Of a stretch of 64,000 nt of DNA, positions 53,672 to 64,000 are shown piece after piece; the first letter of the stretch is position 1; each line of letters opens with the position of its first letter. Source of the DNA: Flaccisagitta enflata. Taxonomy: Eukaryota > Chaetognatha > Sagittoidea > Aphragmophora. A program made the position numbers and the translations under genes. The stretch lies in assembly GCA_965153355.1 (NCBI GenBank), contig OZ231126.1, positions 69,378,001-69,442,000 on the forward strand, in the 5' to 3' direction. The notes beneath the pieces were generated by a model. It saw only the letters and a list, made by a program, of their open reading frames with translations, was not told the origin of the DNA and did not search any database.

Positions 53672-54402
53672 AAGACGGAGACAAACAGAACACGGAAAAA
53701 ATGTCGGCCCCCCCCCCCCCCCTTAAAAAAAGGAGAAATGTAGGAGAAACGCAAGGTTTTGACCCCATCTAGAAGATACCACTGCACTGGAAGGTGATGT
53801 TTCTTTGTTTAAAATCTAGTCACATAACCTGTAGTAACATGGAGTTCTTTGTTTTACGATCATTCGTTGATAGATGCCTTAACCTCAAACAAGAATCGTT
53901 GTCAAGTTTTTCTCCTAACTGTTTCCTGAATCAACCTGATAATACGTAATACGATTCAACGATCAATCCAAACCACGTGACTGATTGCAGATTCTTGGCA
54001 GAGACCATCATGAGAGTCGTGAGTGCGTATAAAAAGTAAGGTAATCGCCCTTTCACTATGTTTAGGCATAATCTTTACGAGTCTGACGTCCTTGACAAGC
54101 CCCGTGTATCACAAGTCGTTATTATCCCTCTACGAAACCCAAAATACACTTATTTCTTTTTATAAGAACCAAGTTTGTAAGAGCGTTAGGCTTAAGATCC
54201 TCGAAGATATAAGAACATGCTAAGAACATTGAAAGCCTTCATTTCTTAAAAAATTTAAGAATGTTAGGCTTGAAATCTTTTAAGATTTAAGAACTTGCTA
54301 AAAATAACAGAAATCTTCATTTTTCTATTAAAAATAATGAATTAGGACATGATTATATAAACTGTGACGTTCTTACAAGAAGAAATTAGTATGTGAGTAT
54401 GT

Positions 54403-54436
<34 letters not shown>

Positions 54437-55200
54437 GAAAAAGAGAGTGAAAAAGAGAGTGAAAGAGAGAAGGAAAGAGAAAGATTAAGAGACAGACAGA
54501 CAAGCCGACAGAGACAGCCAGACAAACGAAGGCAGGCAAGAAAAAAAGTGCAAAGTGCAGTGATCCTGATAGACAAGAACAGCATTTTCATGTGTAAAAT
54601 AGGTAGTTCAGCCCATATTAGTCAAGTATTTGAGCGATTGAAACTGCACAACTTACAATGCAACTACATTCCTAACTACATTCCATAATCGCGGTGATGA
54701 ATGCAAGAATTGTTGACAGCTACGACCATGCTATCTCAGGCTTTATCTCAGTGTTGGGTAATGAAGGGGAAGATGAAAACAAAAGACAGAAAGAAAAGCG
54801 AAGAAAAAACATTGGCCTCGTTAGCAATTAACCAAAACAAAGCCCTTTTCCTGCAGTTTCAAATGGATTCTAAGCGGGCGAAATTTCTCACGTCGTAAAT
54901 TCTTAATTCCAGCGTAAAATTAAAATGAACCACTGTCTTCCCAGGTTGAATAAGGGACATTGCAGTAAAAATCTGTGGTAGACAACTGTTAGTATAAAAT
55001 CTCTTTTAGGCCAGCCAAATTGCCTTCAAAATGTAATCAACGTGGAAAAAAATGAAAAAGAAATCATGTTTATAATAAAAGGTACAAATTTATGAAAGTT
55101 GGACAACATTACTACTCAACCCCACTTTTCCACTTTATGTAATATCCAAATTATTCAGAGTTTGAGAACAGAAAATATTTAAGTTGCGAAGTGTTCATAA
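53672..55200. other. No gene seen; 75-bp tandem duplication
   Basis: GTTAGGCTTAAGATCCTCGA (near 54184) and GTTAGGCTTGAAATCTTTTA (near 54261) begin two diverged copies of a 75-bp unit. A GA run lies at 54404-54485. No frame has exon-like borders, apart from a possible 28-bp AG/GT-bounded piece near 53990. Confidence 0.4.
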
Positions 55201-55202
55201 AA

Positions 55203-55300
55203 GAACAAGGCCAAGTAGGCCAATAGGTGAGGCAGGTGGATCGTCAGATGTTAGCGTACCCACTAACCGACTGACCAACCAACCGATGGACACGGATATA
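55203..55300 (+). mobile_element. HINE-like 5' part, GGTG subtype
   Basis: AACAAGGCCAAGTAGGCCAA and TAGGTGAGGCAGGTGGATCG, then CCAACCAACCGATGGACACG. The 3' end is not recognisable. Confidence 0.55.
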
Positions 55301-55637
55301 AACAAACAGAACAGGACAAAAACAAAAGTGGGGAGGGGGGGGGAATTGGGGGAGAATGATAGCATTGAATGCGGCTGCTCAATGCCTCTATCCCGGAGGG
55401 TGGAAATAGGACATAAAGACTGAGTCATAAAATCGTTTTCCTTGAATTCTTTATTCGGGGCTGGAAAATAGGGTAGCAACTGAATGAGTGAATGGACCAT
55501 TAAGAAGAGAACGAATTCGGATGATTGAGGCGTTTATGCCGAGAGTGGGAGACACGCAAAAGACTTTGAGATGAGTTTGTTCAGAACAGTTCATTTGATA
55601 TAATATAGAATTTAAGCTATCAAAGGAAGCAAGCTTT

Positions 55638-56200
55638 TTGGGCAGCGGCCCCAAAGGGCCGATGTCCTGTAGGACACAGGGGGGAATTTCGAGACGTCCG
55701 TCCGTCCGTCCCCCCCCCCTTGGCCATTGGGGGCCTCAATTTTGCTCTTTTAGGCCTGATTTTTGGCCCTCTGAGCCATCAGAATAGGCTGAGTAGCCCT
55801 TTCAGACCTCAATTTAGCCCTAGAGACCTTAAATCAGCTCTCCAGACATCATATCTGCCCTCCAGACCTCAAATTAGCCCTCCATACCCCTAATCCACCC
55901 TCCAGGCCTCACATCAGCTCTTTAGGCCTCAAATTTGTCCTCTGGGCCTCAAGCCTGCCCCTCAAACCTCAAATCTACTCTTTAGAACCTAATTCTGCCC
56001 TCGAGGCTTCAAAACCGCCTTCAATGACCTCTATCCATCTTCTCAGACCTAATATACCTCAGGACGTCTCGAAATTCCCCCCTGTGTCCTACAGGACATC
56101 GGTCCTTTGGGGCCGCTGCCCTGCTCTCTCTCCACTACATCACTTAATCACTCCAAGCAGGGCATCGGGTACCGCTGACCATGTGCGATCCTTGGATGAC
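55638..56200. mobile_element. X-family element, copy 6, best preserved
   Basis: The 60 bases from 55639 (GGGCAGCGGCCCCAAAGGG...) and the inverse of the 60 bases ending near 56124 differ at a single position. About 14 degenerate CCTCCAGACCTCAAATTAGC units lie inside. The asymmetric hairpin block follows at the right, to ACCGCTGACCATGTGCGATC, as in copy 5. Confidence 0.9.
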
Positions 56201-56860
56201 TAGTTACGACTTGCTCTTCGAGATGATAGCTGTTCCGTCGGAAAAATGTTGGAAGAAGGGACTTTCTTCCAACGTGGCATATTTCTGACTTTTATCCGGT
56301 CGTTTCATATTTCTGACTTTTATCCGGTCGTTTCCATGGCATTCTGCGCCTGATTTTTTTTCGTAAACAAATCTCCCCCATGCGTTTTTAAGAAAAATAT
56401 GACTAGAAAAGTCTGCCAAAAAAAATAAAGAAAAAGAGCGCAAGAAAAGCTCACCGTAGGTACGGTCCATAATATTTTTCCATTTATTCTTCTGTTTGAA
56501 AATTGAAAAACCGCTTGACCTAATCATTTGTGAAAGTGCAGGGTAATGCCCCAATTCTAAGCTCTTGCAGTGAAACGATCTCTTGCTCATGTACAAGGAG
56601 GATCACTCCCTAGTTTCTGCACTGAAGAAATTCATGAGCGTGTCAGCTTACGCTGAGAGTCGATTTTTTTTTATCATCTCTTTTTTTTTTTGCAATATGA
56701 AAATGAATGTTACTTATACAATTAGTTCCAACCTCTGACCCTAATTTCCTTTTCTATCATCTGTGGATTACATCCGTTTTGGCCTGCTTTTCACTTCCTC
56801 GTTGTCCTTGGTTGTCTTAGGCGGCGAATCATTCTCAAAAGAACGATGGAAAAAAGCTAC
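56201..56860. other. No gene seen
   Basis: A 25-bp direct repeat (CATATTTCTGACTTTTATCC near 56278 and 56308). No supported frame. Confidence 0.4.
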
Positions 56861-56865
56861 TAAAA

Positions 56866-57062
56866 AACAAACAAACAAACAAACAAATAAACAAACAAAC
56901 AAACAAACAAACAAACAAACAAACAAACAAACAAACAAACAAACAAACAAACAAACAAACAAACAAACAAACAAACAAACAAAAAACAAACAAACAAACA
57001 AACAAACAAACAAACAAAATAACAAAAACAAAAACAAACAAACAAACAAACAAACAAATAAA
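56866..57062. repeat. (AAAC)n microsatellite
   Basis: About 190 bases of CAAA repeats with two interruptions. Confidence 0.98.
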
Positions 57063-57151
57063 CCAAAAAACAAAACAAAATATGATACACAGGTCAAATT
57101 AAAATTATCCAGATAATACACAATAGGTTGCCTTGTTTTCTGCATCACATA

Positions 57152-58067
57152 GGGTGAAGTGGGGTAAAATGGGTCATTTTTTTTGTTAATTTTTTGATAT
57201 TTCTTAATTCTTTATAAAAATGAAGAATTTTATGATTGATTATGGACAATGTGTGTTTTCTCTACTACCACAAAAAAGAAAATTGCCTCCAAAAAATAAG
57301 CAAGGGGGGGGGGGGCAACCCCCTTTTTTAAAAACAAGTAGTTGACCCATTTTACCCCATCTAGGTGGGGTAAATACTGACCATTACTTGATTCCAAGTG
57401 AGGAGTTACAACGCATCAGTGAAAAACAAGTGACCTAACATATGAATTAAGCTAAAAAAAAGTATTTTAGACAAAAAAATATTTGGTTATATGATAAGTT
57501 TTTTGAAAATAACGTTTTAGCATCAAATCATGATTTTCATATTATAAAATCTTTGAAAAACAATGGAATAAAATGTTCAGCGCGGGAATGAGCTGTATCT
57601 CACTTATTCTGACCCATGAGAGTGGATAACAAGTATATTTCAGCAGTTTGATGAAAATTTCAAGATTTTAGCATGGTGACCCATTTTACCCCACATTACT
57701 AAAAACAGATATCATAGCTAATTATACATAAAAACTGAAAACCATTACTGCCCACGTTTAACCATCCATCTGTAGTACGTAGGCAGTGGGTGATTGCTTT
57801 CTTCCTCTATTTGGTCTCCATGGAAAGAAGAAGTTGGTTTTATGCCTAGTGACGAACAATTTTTATCAATTTATCATTTAATTTCACAATGCATCCAAAT
57901 ATTACCAACAAGGGGCAATTACCTATCTTGGAGGAGGACATGGCATCCTATTCCCCAGACCGGAAGCAAAAATTGCTTCATTTCAAGAAACTATAGCAAA
58001 ATTTAGAAAAAAAGTTGAGTGACCCAATTTACCCCGCTGACCCATTTTACCCCACTCTACCCTCATC
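57152..58067. mobile_element. TIR element with GTGGGGTAAAATGGGTCA ends
   Basis: AGGGTGAAGTGGGGTAAAAT then GGGTCA at the left is mirrored by TGACCCATTTTACCCC and ACTCTACCCT at the right. Further copies of the GACCCATTTTACCCCA motif occur inside, near 57343 and 57679. No transposase frame. Length about 916 bp. Confidence 0.75.
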
Positions 58068-58079
58068 CTTGACTTATAG

Positions 58080-58165
58080 TAAAATGGTACAAGCATGTTC
58101 AAATCCGCACCCGAGTGGAGTATATTGGCGGCGCCCGGAAGTGGAATATACTGTGGTACTTGGAG
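58080..58165 (+). CDS. Gene 3, candidate exon
   Basis: Preceded by CTTGACTTATAG and followed by the good donor TTGGAG|GTAATA. The preferred frame (phase 1 in, phase 0 out) encodes KWYKHVQIRTRVEYIGGARK then WNILWYLE. The acceptor lies just right of the TIR element, so an upstream exon would have to splice across it. A second frame, MFKSAPEWSIL..., also stays open across the junction. Confidence 0.4.
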
Positions 58166-58301
58166 GTAATAACTGCCTTTTATTTTTTTTTCTTTTGGTT
58201 GGTTTCCTTCCAATCTTCCAATTCTCTTTTTTTCCTTTCCTCCAGAATTAAATTCCTTTTTTATCCTCTTTTATTTTCCTTGGCACCATTTTCCTCCGCA
58301 G

Positions 58302-58421
58302 GCTGACGCAACGCCGGCAGTTTATAACACAGGCATTGAGGGAGAATATATTATATTATCAGCATTGTTTCTTTATCAGTCTGTCTCAGTCGATAAACCA
58401 TGGTTCCATCTATCTGCCTGA
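58302..58421 (+). CDS. Gene 3, candidate last exon
   Basis: Strong acceptor CACCATTTTCCTCCGCAG after a 136-bp intron with a long pyrimidine tract. In the preferred frame it encodes ADATPAVYNTGIEGEYIILS and ends KPWFHLSA, TGA at 58419. In the alternative frame it reads LTQRRQFITQALRENILYY and ends slightly later. The protein is not recognised. Confidence 0.4.
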   Translation, partial: ADATPAVYNTGIEGEYIILSALFLYQSVSVDKPWFHLSA

Positions 58422-58513
58422 GACTCTCTTTTAGTCTCTTTCTGTCTCATGCTCTTTCCCCCTTTGCTTTCTCTTTCTTTCCTCCCGCGTCTCTTGGGGT
58501 TTCTCTAACCTCT

Positions 58514-58672
58514 TTTTAGTTGCGGACACGCGACTCTACACCTAGCCATGTCGGTCGGTCCGTCGGTCCGTCGGTCCATCCGTCGGTCACATTTCTGAAT
58601 TGCGGGCCATTTTTGCATCACTGCCGCTGCCCAACCGTCTGCGACTGTCTTGCCGTGTATCCGGCCTTGTTT
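58514..58672 (-). mobile_element. HINE-like element, complete, minus strand
   Basis: On the minus strand: AACAAGGCCGGATACACGGC, AGTCGCAGACGGTTGGGCAG, a GACCGACGGACGGACC core and the end AGTCGCG-TGTC-CGCAACT plus AAAAA. Confidence 0.85.
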
Positions 58673-58710
58673 TCTCGCTATCTGTCTGTCGATCTATCTG
58701 TTTGTGTATC

Positions 58711-58832
<122 letters not shown>

Positions 58833-59117
58833 CTTTCCATATTTGAGGCATGTCTGAAACTAAGCCACCTGCTATTTGTGTTATGTTATGCAAAATGAAG
58901 AGAGAAAAATAGGAAACAGAGAATGACAAACACACAAACGGACGAATTCAGCTGCTTCCCACCAACGGTGGTGAGAGATGGGAATTGATAAAGAGACAGC
59001 TATAAAGGCATATCTTAATAGTGAGTGAAAGGAAGACAAGAGCAGCGGGAAAACAAACGATGACAAACGTGAGAAGTGACTCAATTTTCGCTCTTTCGGA
59101 GCCCTAGTGTCTCACTG

Positions 59118-59297
<180 letters not shown>

Positions 59298-59516
59298 TAG
59301 CATAACAGCAATGACGATGACATCAGCGACAAGTGGCAACAGTCTGAAAGCCCCAAACTCACGAAGCTCGAAATATGCCAGGAAGGAGAGAGAGAGAGAG
59401 AGAGAGAGGACTGTGACACAAACAATGCGAGGAATTGTAAATGGAAAATCGTGTTGATTGAGTTACCAATTATAGGTCGCGGTAACCGTGAATGCGAACA
59501 AAGTATCATCTGCTCA

Positions 59517-59850
<334 letters not shown>

Positions 59851-59899
59851 TCGCTTAGAACAACGCCTCATTTTACAACAAGAAAAAAATCCGTCATGA

Positions 59900-60635
59900 C
59901 TCATAAATCATGACATAACAAGCAACAACGGAATAATACTACCGATGAAAAAATGGAAACAATTATGCCAACAGTGGCAAAAGAAATCAGTGTTGTATTT
60001 ATCTACTTAAGTTCAAATGTTCTCAAATAAGTGATGTGAAAGCAGTTGACCGCTATCAGTTTGTATAAGAATTGCGACCAGTAATTATGGCAAAGAAAAA
60101 AACAGAACAACTTGTTTTGCTTATTTCTTCTGAACCAAAGGCTTAGACAATAAAAAATCTTCAAAAAAATCTTCCAAATGCGACGTTGCTGGTCTCTGTA
60201 ACTTTATTCGTTAAGAAATGGCAAAGGATTGAAGAATAATATCACTGATTGGAAAAACGCCAATGTTGGCATTTCTACCTACACGTAATTTTAGTATTAG
60301 CATTTTTGTTAATAATACAACAAAAGATTGTCACAGCTACATGATTTTCATGATCAAATTTAAAAGCTTCGAATCCTTATTAAAATGGCGCCAAGAACGA
60401 ATTTCTAACTCAATGCGTTAAGTTTCTATGTTACGGCAAAGTGAAAGTTTGAATATCCTTGAGTGAATTTTCAAAATTCTGATGACATGTCTTCGTCGTA
60501 GTACCATGACTAAACAGATAAAGCTAGGACATCCAGCGATGTCTCATTTGAAAGATCATTCGCAGAGCTTCCTAATGGTCACCAATTTTGCTTTGTTTTT
60601 TCCTGTACTTGGGTATAAACGTTAAACACTGACAG
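59900..60635. other. No gene seen; MITE-like sequence
   Basis: AACTTTATTCGTTAAGAAAT (near 60203) resembles AGCTTTATTCGTTTAGAAGT inside the W element at 6638, and TCTCATTTGAAAGATCATTC (near 60542) resembles the motif of elements V and W. Probably a decayed TA-MITE; ends not found. Confidence 0.4.
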
Positions 60636-60639
60636 ACAT

Positions 60640-60962
60640 GTTGTTCGGTTTGTCGGTCTGTCGCTCCGTTGGTCCGTCGGTCCGTCGGTCCGTCAGTCCG
60701 TCTGTCACACTTTACTTTTTTATTATACTTATATCTAGCCATTCTAAGTCATTCTAAGTTTCTCTAAGGTATTCTTAGTCATTCTAAGTCATTCTAAGTT
60801 ATTTTAAGTCACTTAAGTCAAATAGGTCAAAGTAGTCATTTCATGTCTTTTTAAGTCATTTTAAGTCAACTTGGGTCATCTTAAGTCATCTTGAGTCAAT
60901 AAAAGTCATCTTAAGTTACTTATGTCCCACACGCGACTGATAGGTGTTGGCCTTGTCATTTT
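60640..60962 (-). mobile_element. HINE-like element, 3' hairpin lost
   Basis: GTCCGTCGGTCCGTCGGTCC, CACACTTTACTTTTTTATTA, TCTAAGTCAT minisatellite, then ACACGCGACTGATAGGTGTT plus GGCCTTGTC (the 5' end). It matches the nested copy at 50243. Confidence 0.75.
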
Positions 60963-61115
60963 TGCCATAGTTATATGATCTGAACTGCAAAAAAGAGGCA
61001 ACAGTGTCGGAAGTGTCCAACAAATCAACCGCTTTCTCCATACCTTAGTACTACTTAAAAAAACACCAAGGACGAAATGCCAAGTAATCAACGAGAACGC
61101 GATCTAGAAACAACA

Positions 61116-61637
<522 letters not shown>

Positions 61638-61689
61638 CCCAGTTGGCCATTAGCCACTTGACAATCAGATATAGATACGAAACGTCGAC

Positions 61690-61918
61690 TGAGGACGTGT
61701 TTCTAATGACGACCAAAAACGCGGTTGTACCCATTGAACGCGTCAACTGCTCCACAAGGGAGTGAACGAAGTGAATGAGTGATCCCCTGAACAGAGGGAG
61801 CATGCAAAGCAAGCAAAGCTAGTGAGTCAAGTGAGCCAAGCAAGCGGTGTGAGCGAACGAACATAGCGAGCGAATGAGTGGCCCTTAAGAAACGCAGTTT
61901 TCTGTGACTGGAAGCGTC
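61690..61918. mobile_element. S-family MITE, copy 7
   Basis: GGACGTGTTTCTAATGACGA, GGGAGTGAACGAAGTGAATG, GAGCGAACGAACATAGCGAG and GACTGGAAGCGTC match the family in order; ends diverged. Confidence 0.65.
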
Positions 61919-61977
61919 AACTAACTTCTCAGTTTTCCATGCTCCTCTGAGACACCGCAATAAAACAACACTAACCA

Positions 61978-62235
<258 letters not shown>

Positions 62236-62292
62236 GAACTACGACAAATAGCAAAGCCAATCTACCACATAAAAGGCAGCGATTCATCGCCG

Positions 62293-62637
<345 letters not shown>

Positions 62638-62674
62638 GGATCCAAAGAATGATTGCAGTGGTTTAAACGTATAG

Positions 62675-62834
<160 letters not shown>

Positions 62835-63008
62835 TGATTTTCACACTCATATAGTTATACTTTTTTCCATCGCGCATCACGTAACGTATGCCACTCTTTC
62901 TTCACGTCTGTCTGTCTTTCTTCCTCCCTCCTTTCTTCACCGGCTTCCTTCATTTGCTGAGGATGATTCTTGTCTCACGTTGGGTCTAAAAATAGTTTAT
63001 GGCAAGCA

Positions 63009-63010
<2 letters not shown>

Positions 63011-63095
<85 letters not shown>
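63011..63095. repeat. (GA)n microsatellite
   Basis: About 83 bases of GA. Confidence 0.98.
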
Positions 63096-63096
<1 letters not shown>

Positions 63097-63345
63097 TCCT
63101 ATCAGGCTTTTCAGGCCTCAAGTCAGGCTGTTAAACCCTTAAATCTAGCTTCTTTGACCCTAAATCAGGGTATTCCAGAGTAGCTTTTCAGGCTTTTTAT
63201 CTTCGATTAAACTCTCCAAATCTTCAAACTCTGCCTCATGATCTCCAGATCAGCCCACTCGTACTCCAAATTAACTCGCTAAGGCATAACATAAGCCATG
63301 TGCTCTGCAGGACATTGCCTCCTGCTGCCAATTTGTCCCTCAGTG
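63096..63345. mobile_element. Degenerate X-family remnant
   Basis: CAGGCTTTTCAGGCCTCAAG and CCCTAAATCAGG units resemble the X minisatellite. TGCAGGACATTGCCTCCTGC near 63305 resembles the X right TIR (ACAGGACATCGG...). Confidence 0.45.
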
Positions 63346-63573
63346 ACAGTCAACAGCAAACAGAATCGTTGATTCTGCTGCACCTCTACTCAGGGCCGTG
63401 GAGAGAAATGGCGGGCCCCCCTTCTTGCCCATATGGCCGGGCCCCCCTTATCCCCCCCTTCCGTGTTTACCCACCTTCCTTTCATATCTTAGATTTTCAA
63501 TTTTGTATCATCAACACATCACTTTTAAAATTGCTCAAACTTCTGCCTATAGGATTTGCAACCTGTTTACAAA

Positions 63574-63764
63574 CAAAGCCGGATACACGGCTACCAAAGT
63601 CGCGTGCGGGTGGGTAGGGGCCATATTTGAGGTCACTAGACCATTTGGGCAGGAGCAGTGAGGTCAGAGAATAAAATCTTAAAAAAAAGTAAACTTGATC
63701 AACCGACCGACCAACCAATGGACAGACAAAGCAGATTGTAAGGTCGCGTGCACGCGACTAAGAA
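63574..63764 (+). mobile_element. HINE-like element, full length
   Basis: AACAAAGCCGGATACACGGC, AGTCGCGTGCGGGTGGGTAG, GGGCAGGAGCAGTGAGGTC, a CCGACCGACCAACC core and the terminal GTCGCGTGCACGCGAC palindrome plus TAAGAA. Confidence 0.85.
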
Positions 63765-64000
63765 TTTTCCCTCTTTTTTTTGATAAGATAAAAAAATCAG
63801 TAAAACAGCTATGCCAGATTGCAAGTATTGGTAAAAGTTTGAGCACTGAATAGCAAAAACTTTCAAAAATACAAAGAATTTCAAAATACTGTCAGTAAAT
63901 TCAAAAAATGTCAATAGAAATTATTTATCACCTTTGCAAGAGCCCAAACTTGACTGAATTAGTGGCCTTTTTAAAGGTAATCTTTGAAATGGTTGGTATT
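63765..64000. other. No gene seen
   Basis: AT-rich window end without supported features. Confidence 0.4.

Noticed and set aside
59301-59385. Possible exon HNSNDDDISDKWQQSE after the GTT array and TTTTAG
   Set aside because: Two frames are open, no donor is found before the GA array, and no partner exon exists.

Overview
This window is eukaryotic and almost certainly from an animal nuclear genome. It has no operons, no prokaryotic gene density and no rRNA, tRNA or CRISPR that I could recognise. It does have spliceosomal-type exon borders, long dinucleotide, trinucleotide and tetranucleotide arrays, a decayed animal-type non-LTR retrotransposon and many small non-autonomous DNA transposons. 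I cannot name the species. The abundant short elements with a 3' terminal hairpin and a tetranucleotide microsatellite core resemble the Helentron-derived elements known as pearl (bivalves) and DINE-1 (flies), so an invertebrate is my best guess.

Most long reading frames here are translations of simple repeats and are not genes. Three places look like real spliced coding sequence, all on the + strand. (1) 25073-34472: six exons (25073-25127, 25288-25452, 27634-27751, 28026-28089, 30369-30531, 34375-34472) that stay in frame across every junction, from an ATG in good context to a TGA, giving about 220 residues of unrecognised protein with introns full of microsatellites and transposons. (2) 17093-17417 joined in phase to 17944-18291, a Gly/Thr/Gln/Ser-rich internal part of a larger protein. 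(3) 58080-58165 joined to 58302-58421, the possible 3' end of a gene. A weaker single exon candidate lies at 9036-9290.

The mobile fraction falls into clear families. HINE-like elements (about 25 copies or fragments) start near AACAAGGCC, carry GGAC/CCGA microsatellites and end in a small hairpin followed by CTAAAAA. A ten-base segment near their 5' end is the inverted complement of the right arm of the 3' hairpin, and the two change together between copies. X/Y elements (about 10 copies) have TIRs of up to 60 bp around AGGCCTGAAATCTG- or GGCCTCGAGGCTGGGATTT-type minisatellites, often arranged as a giant fold-back, plus one asymmetric hairpin end. An S family (about 8 copies, GGGCGTGTTTCTAGT termini) shows a 3-bp target duplication in its best copy. 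TA-duplicating MITEs occur at 6638, 15900, 19233, 32020 and 42329, and there is a hAT-like pair at 7652 and 32905. Several insertions are nested, and for four of them a repeated or coding host sequence shows the empty site.

Layout: 1-5.9 kb fold-back X elements, an 85-bp tandem array and CT/CA arrays; 6.0-8.5 kb a retrotransposon cut by two DNA elements; 9-16.5 kb minisatellites and MITEs; 17-18.3 kb gene 1; 19-24.4 kb MITE, X/Y elements and pyrimidine arrays; 25.1-34.5 kb gene 2; 34.6-43 kb transposons and inverted repeats; 43.1-45.8 kb a satellite rich in AAATAAAC hairpins; 46-57 kb microsatellites and transposons; 57.2-58.4 kb a TIR element followed by gene 3; 58.5-63.8 kb GTT/CAA/CT/GT arrays and more HINE-like copies.
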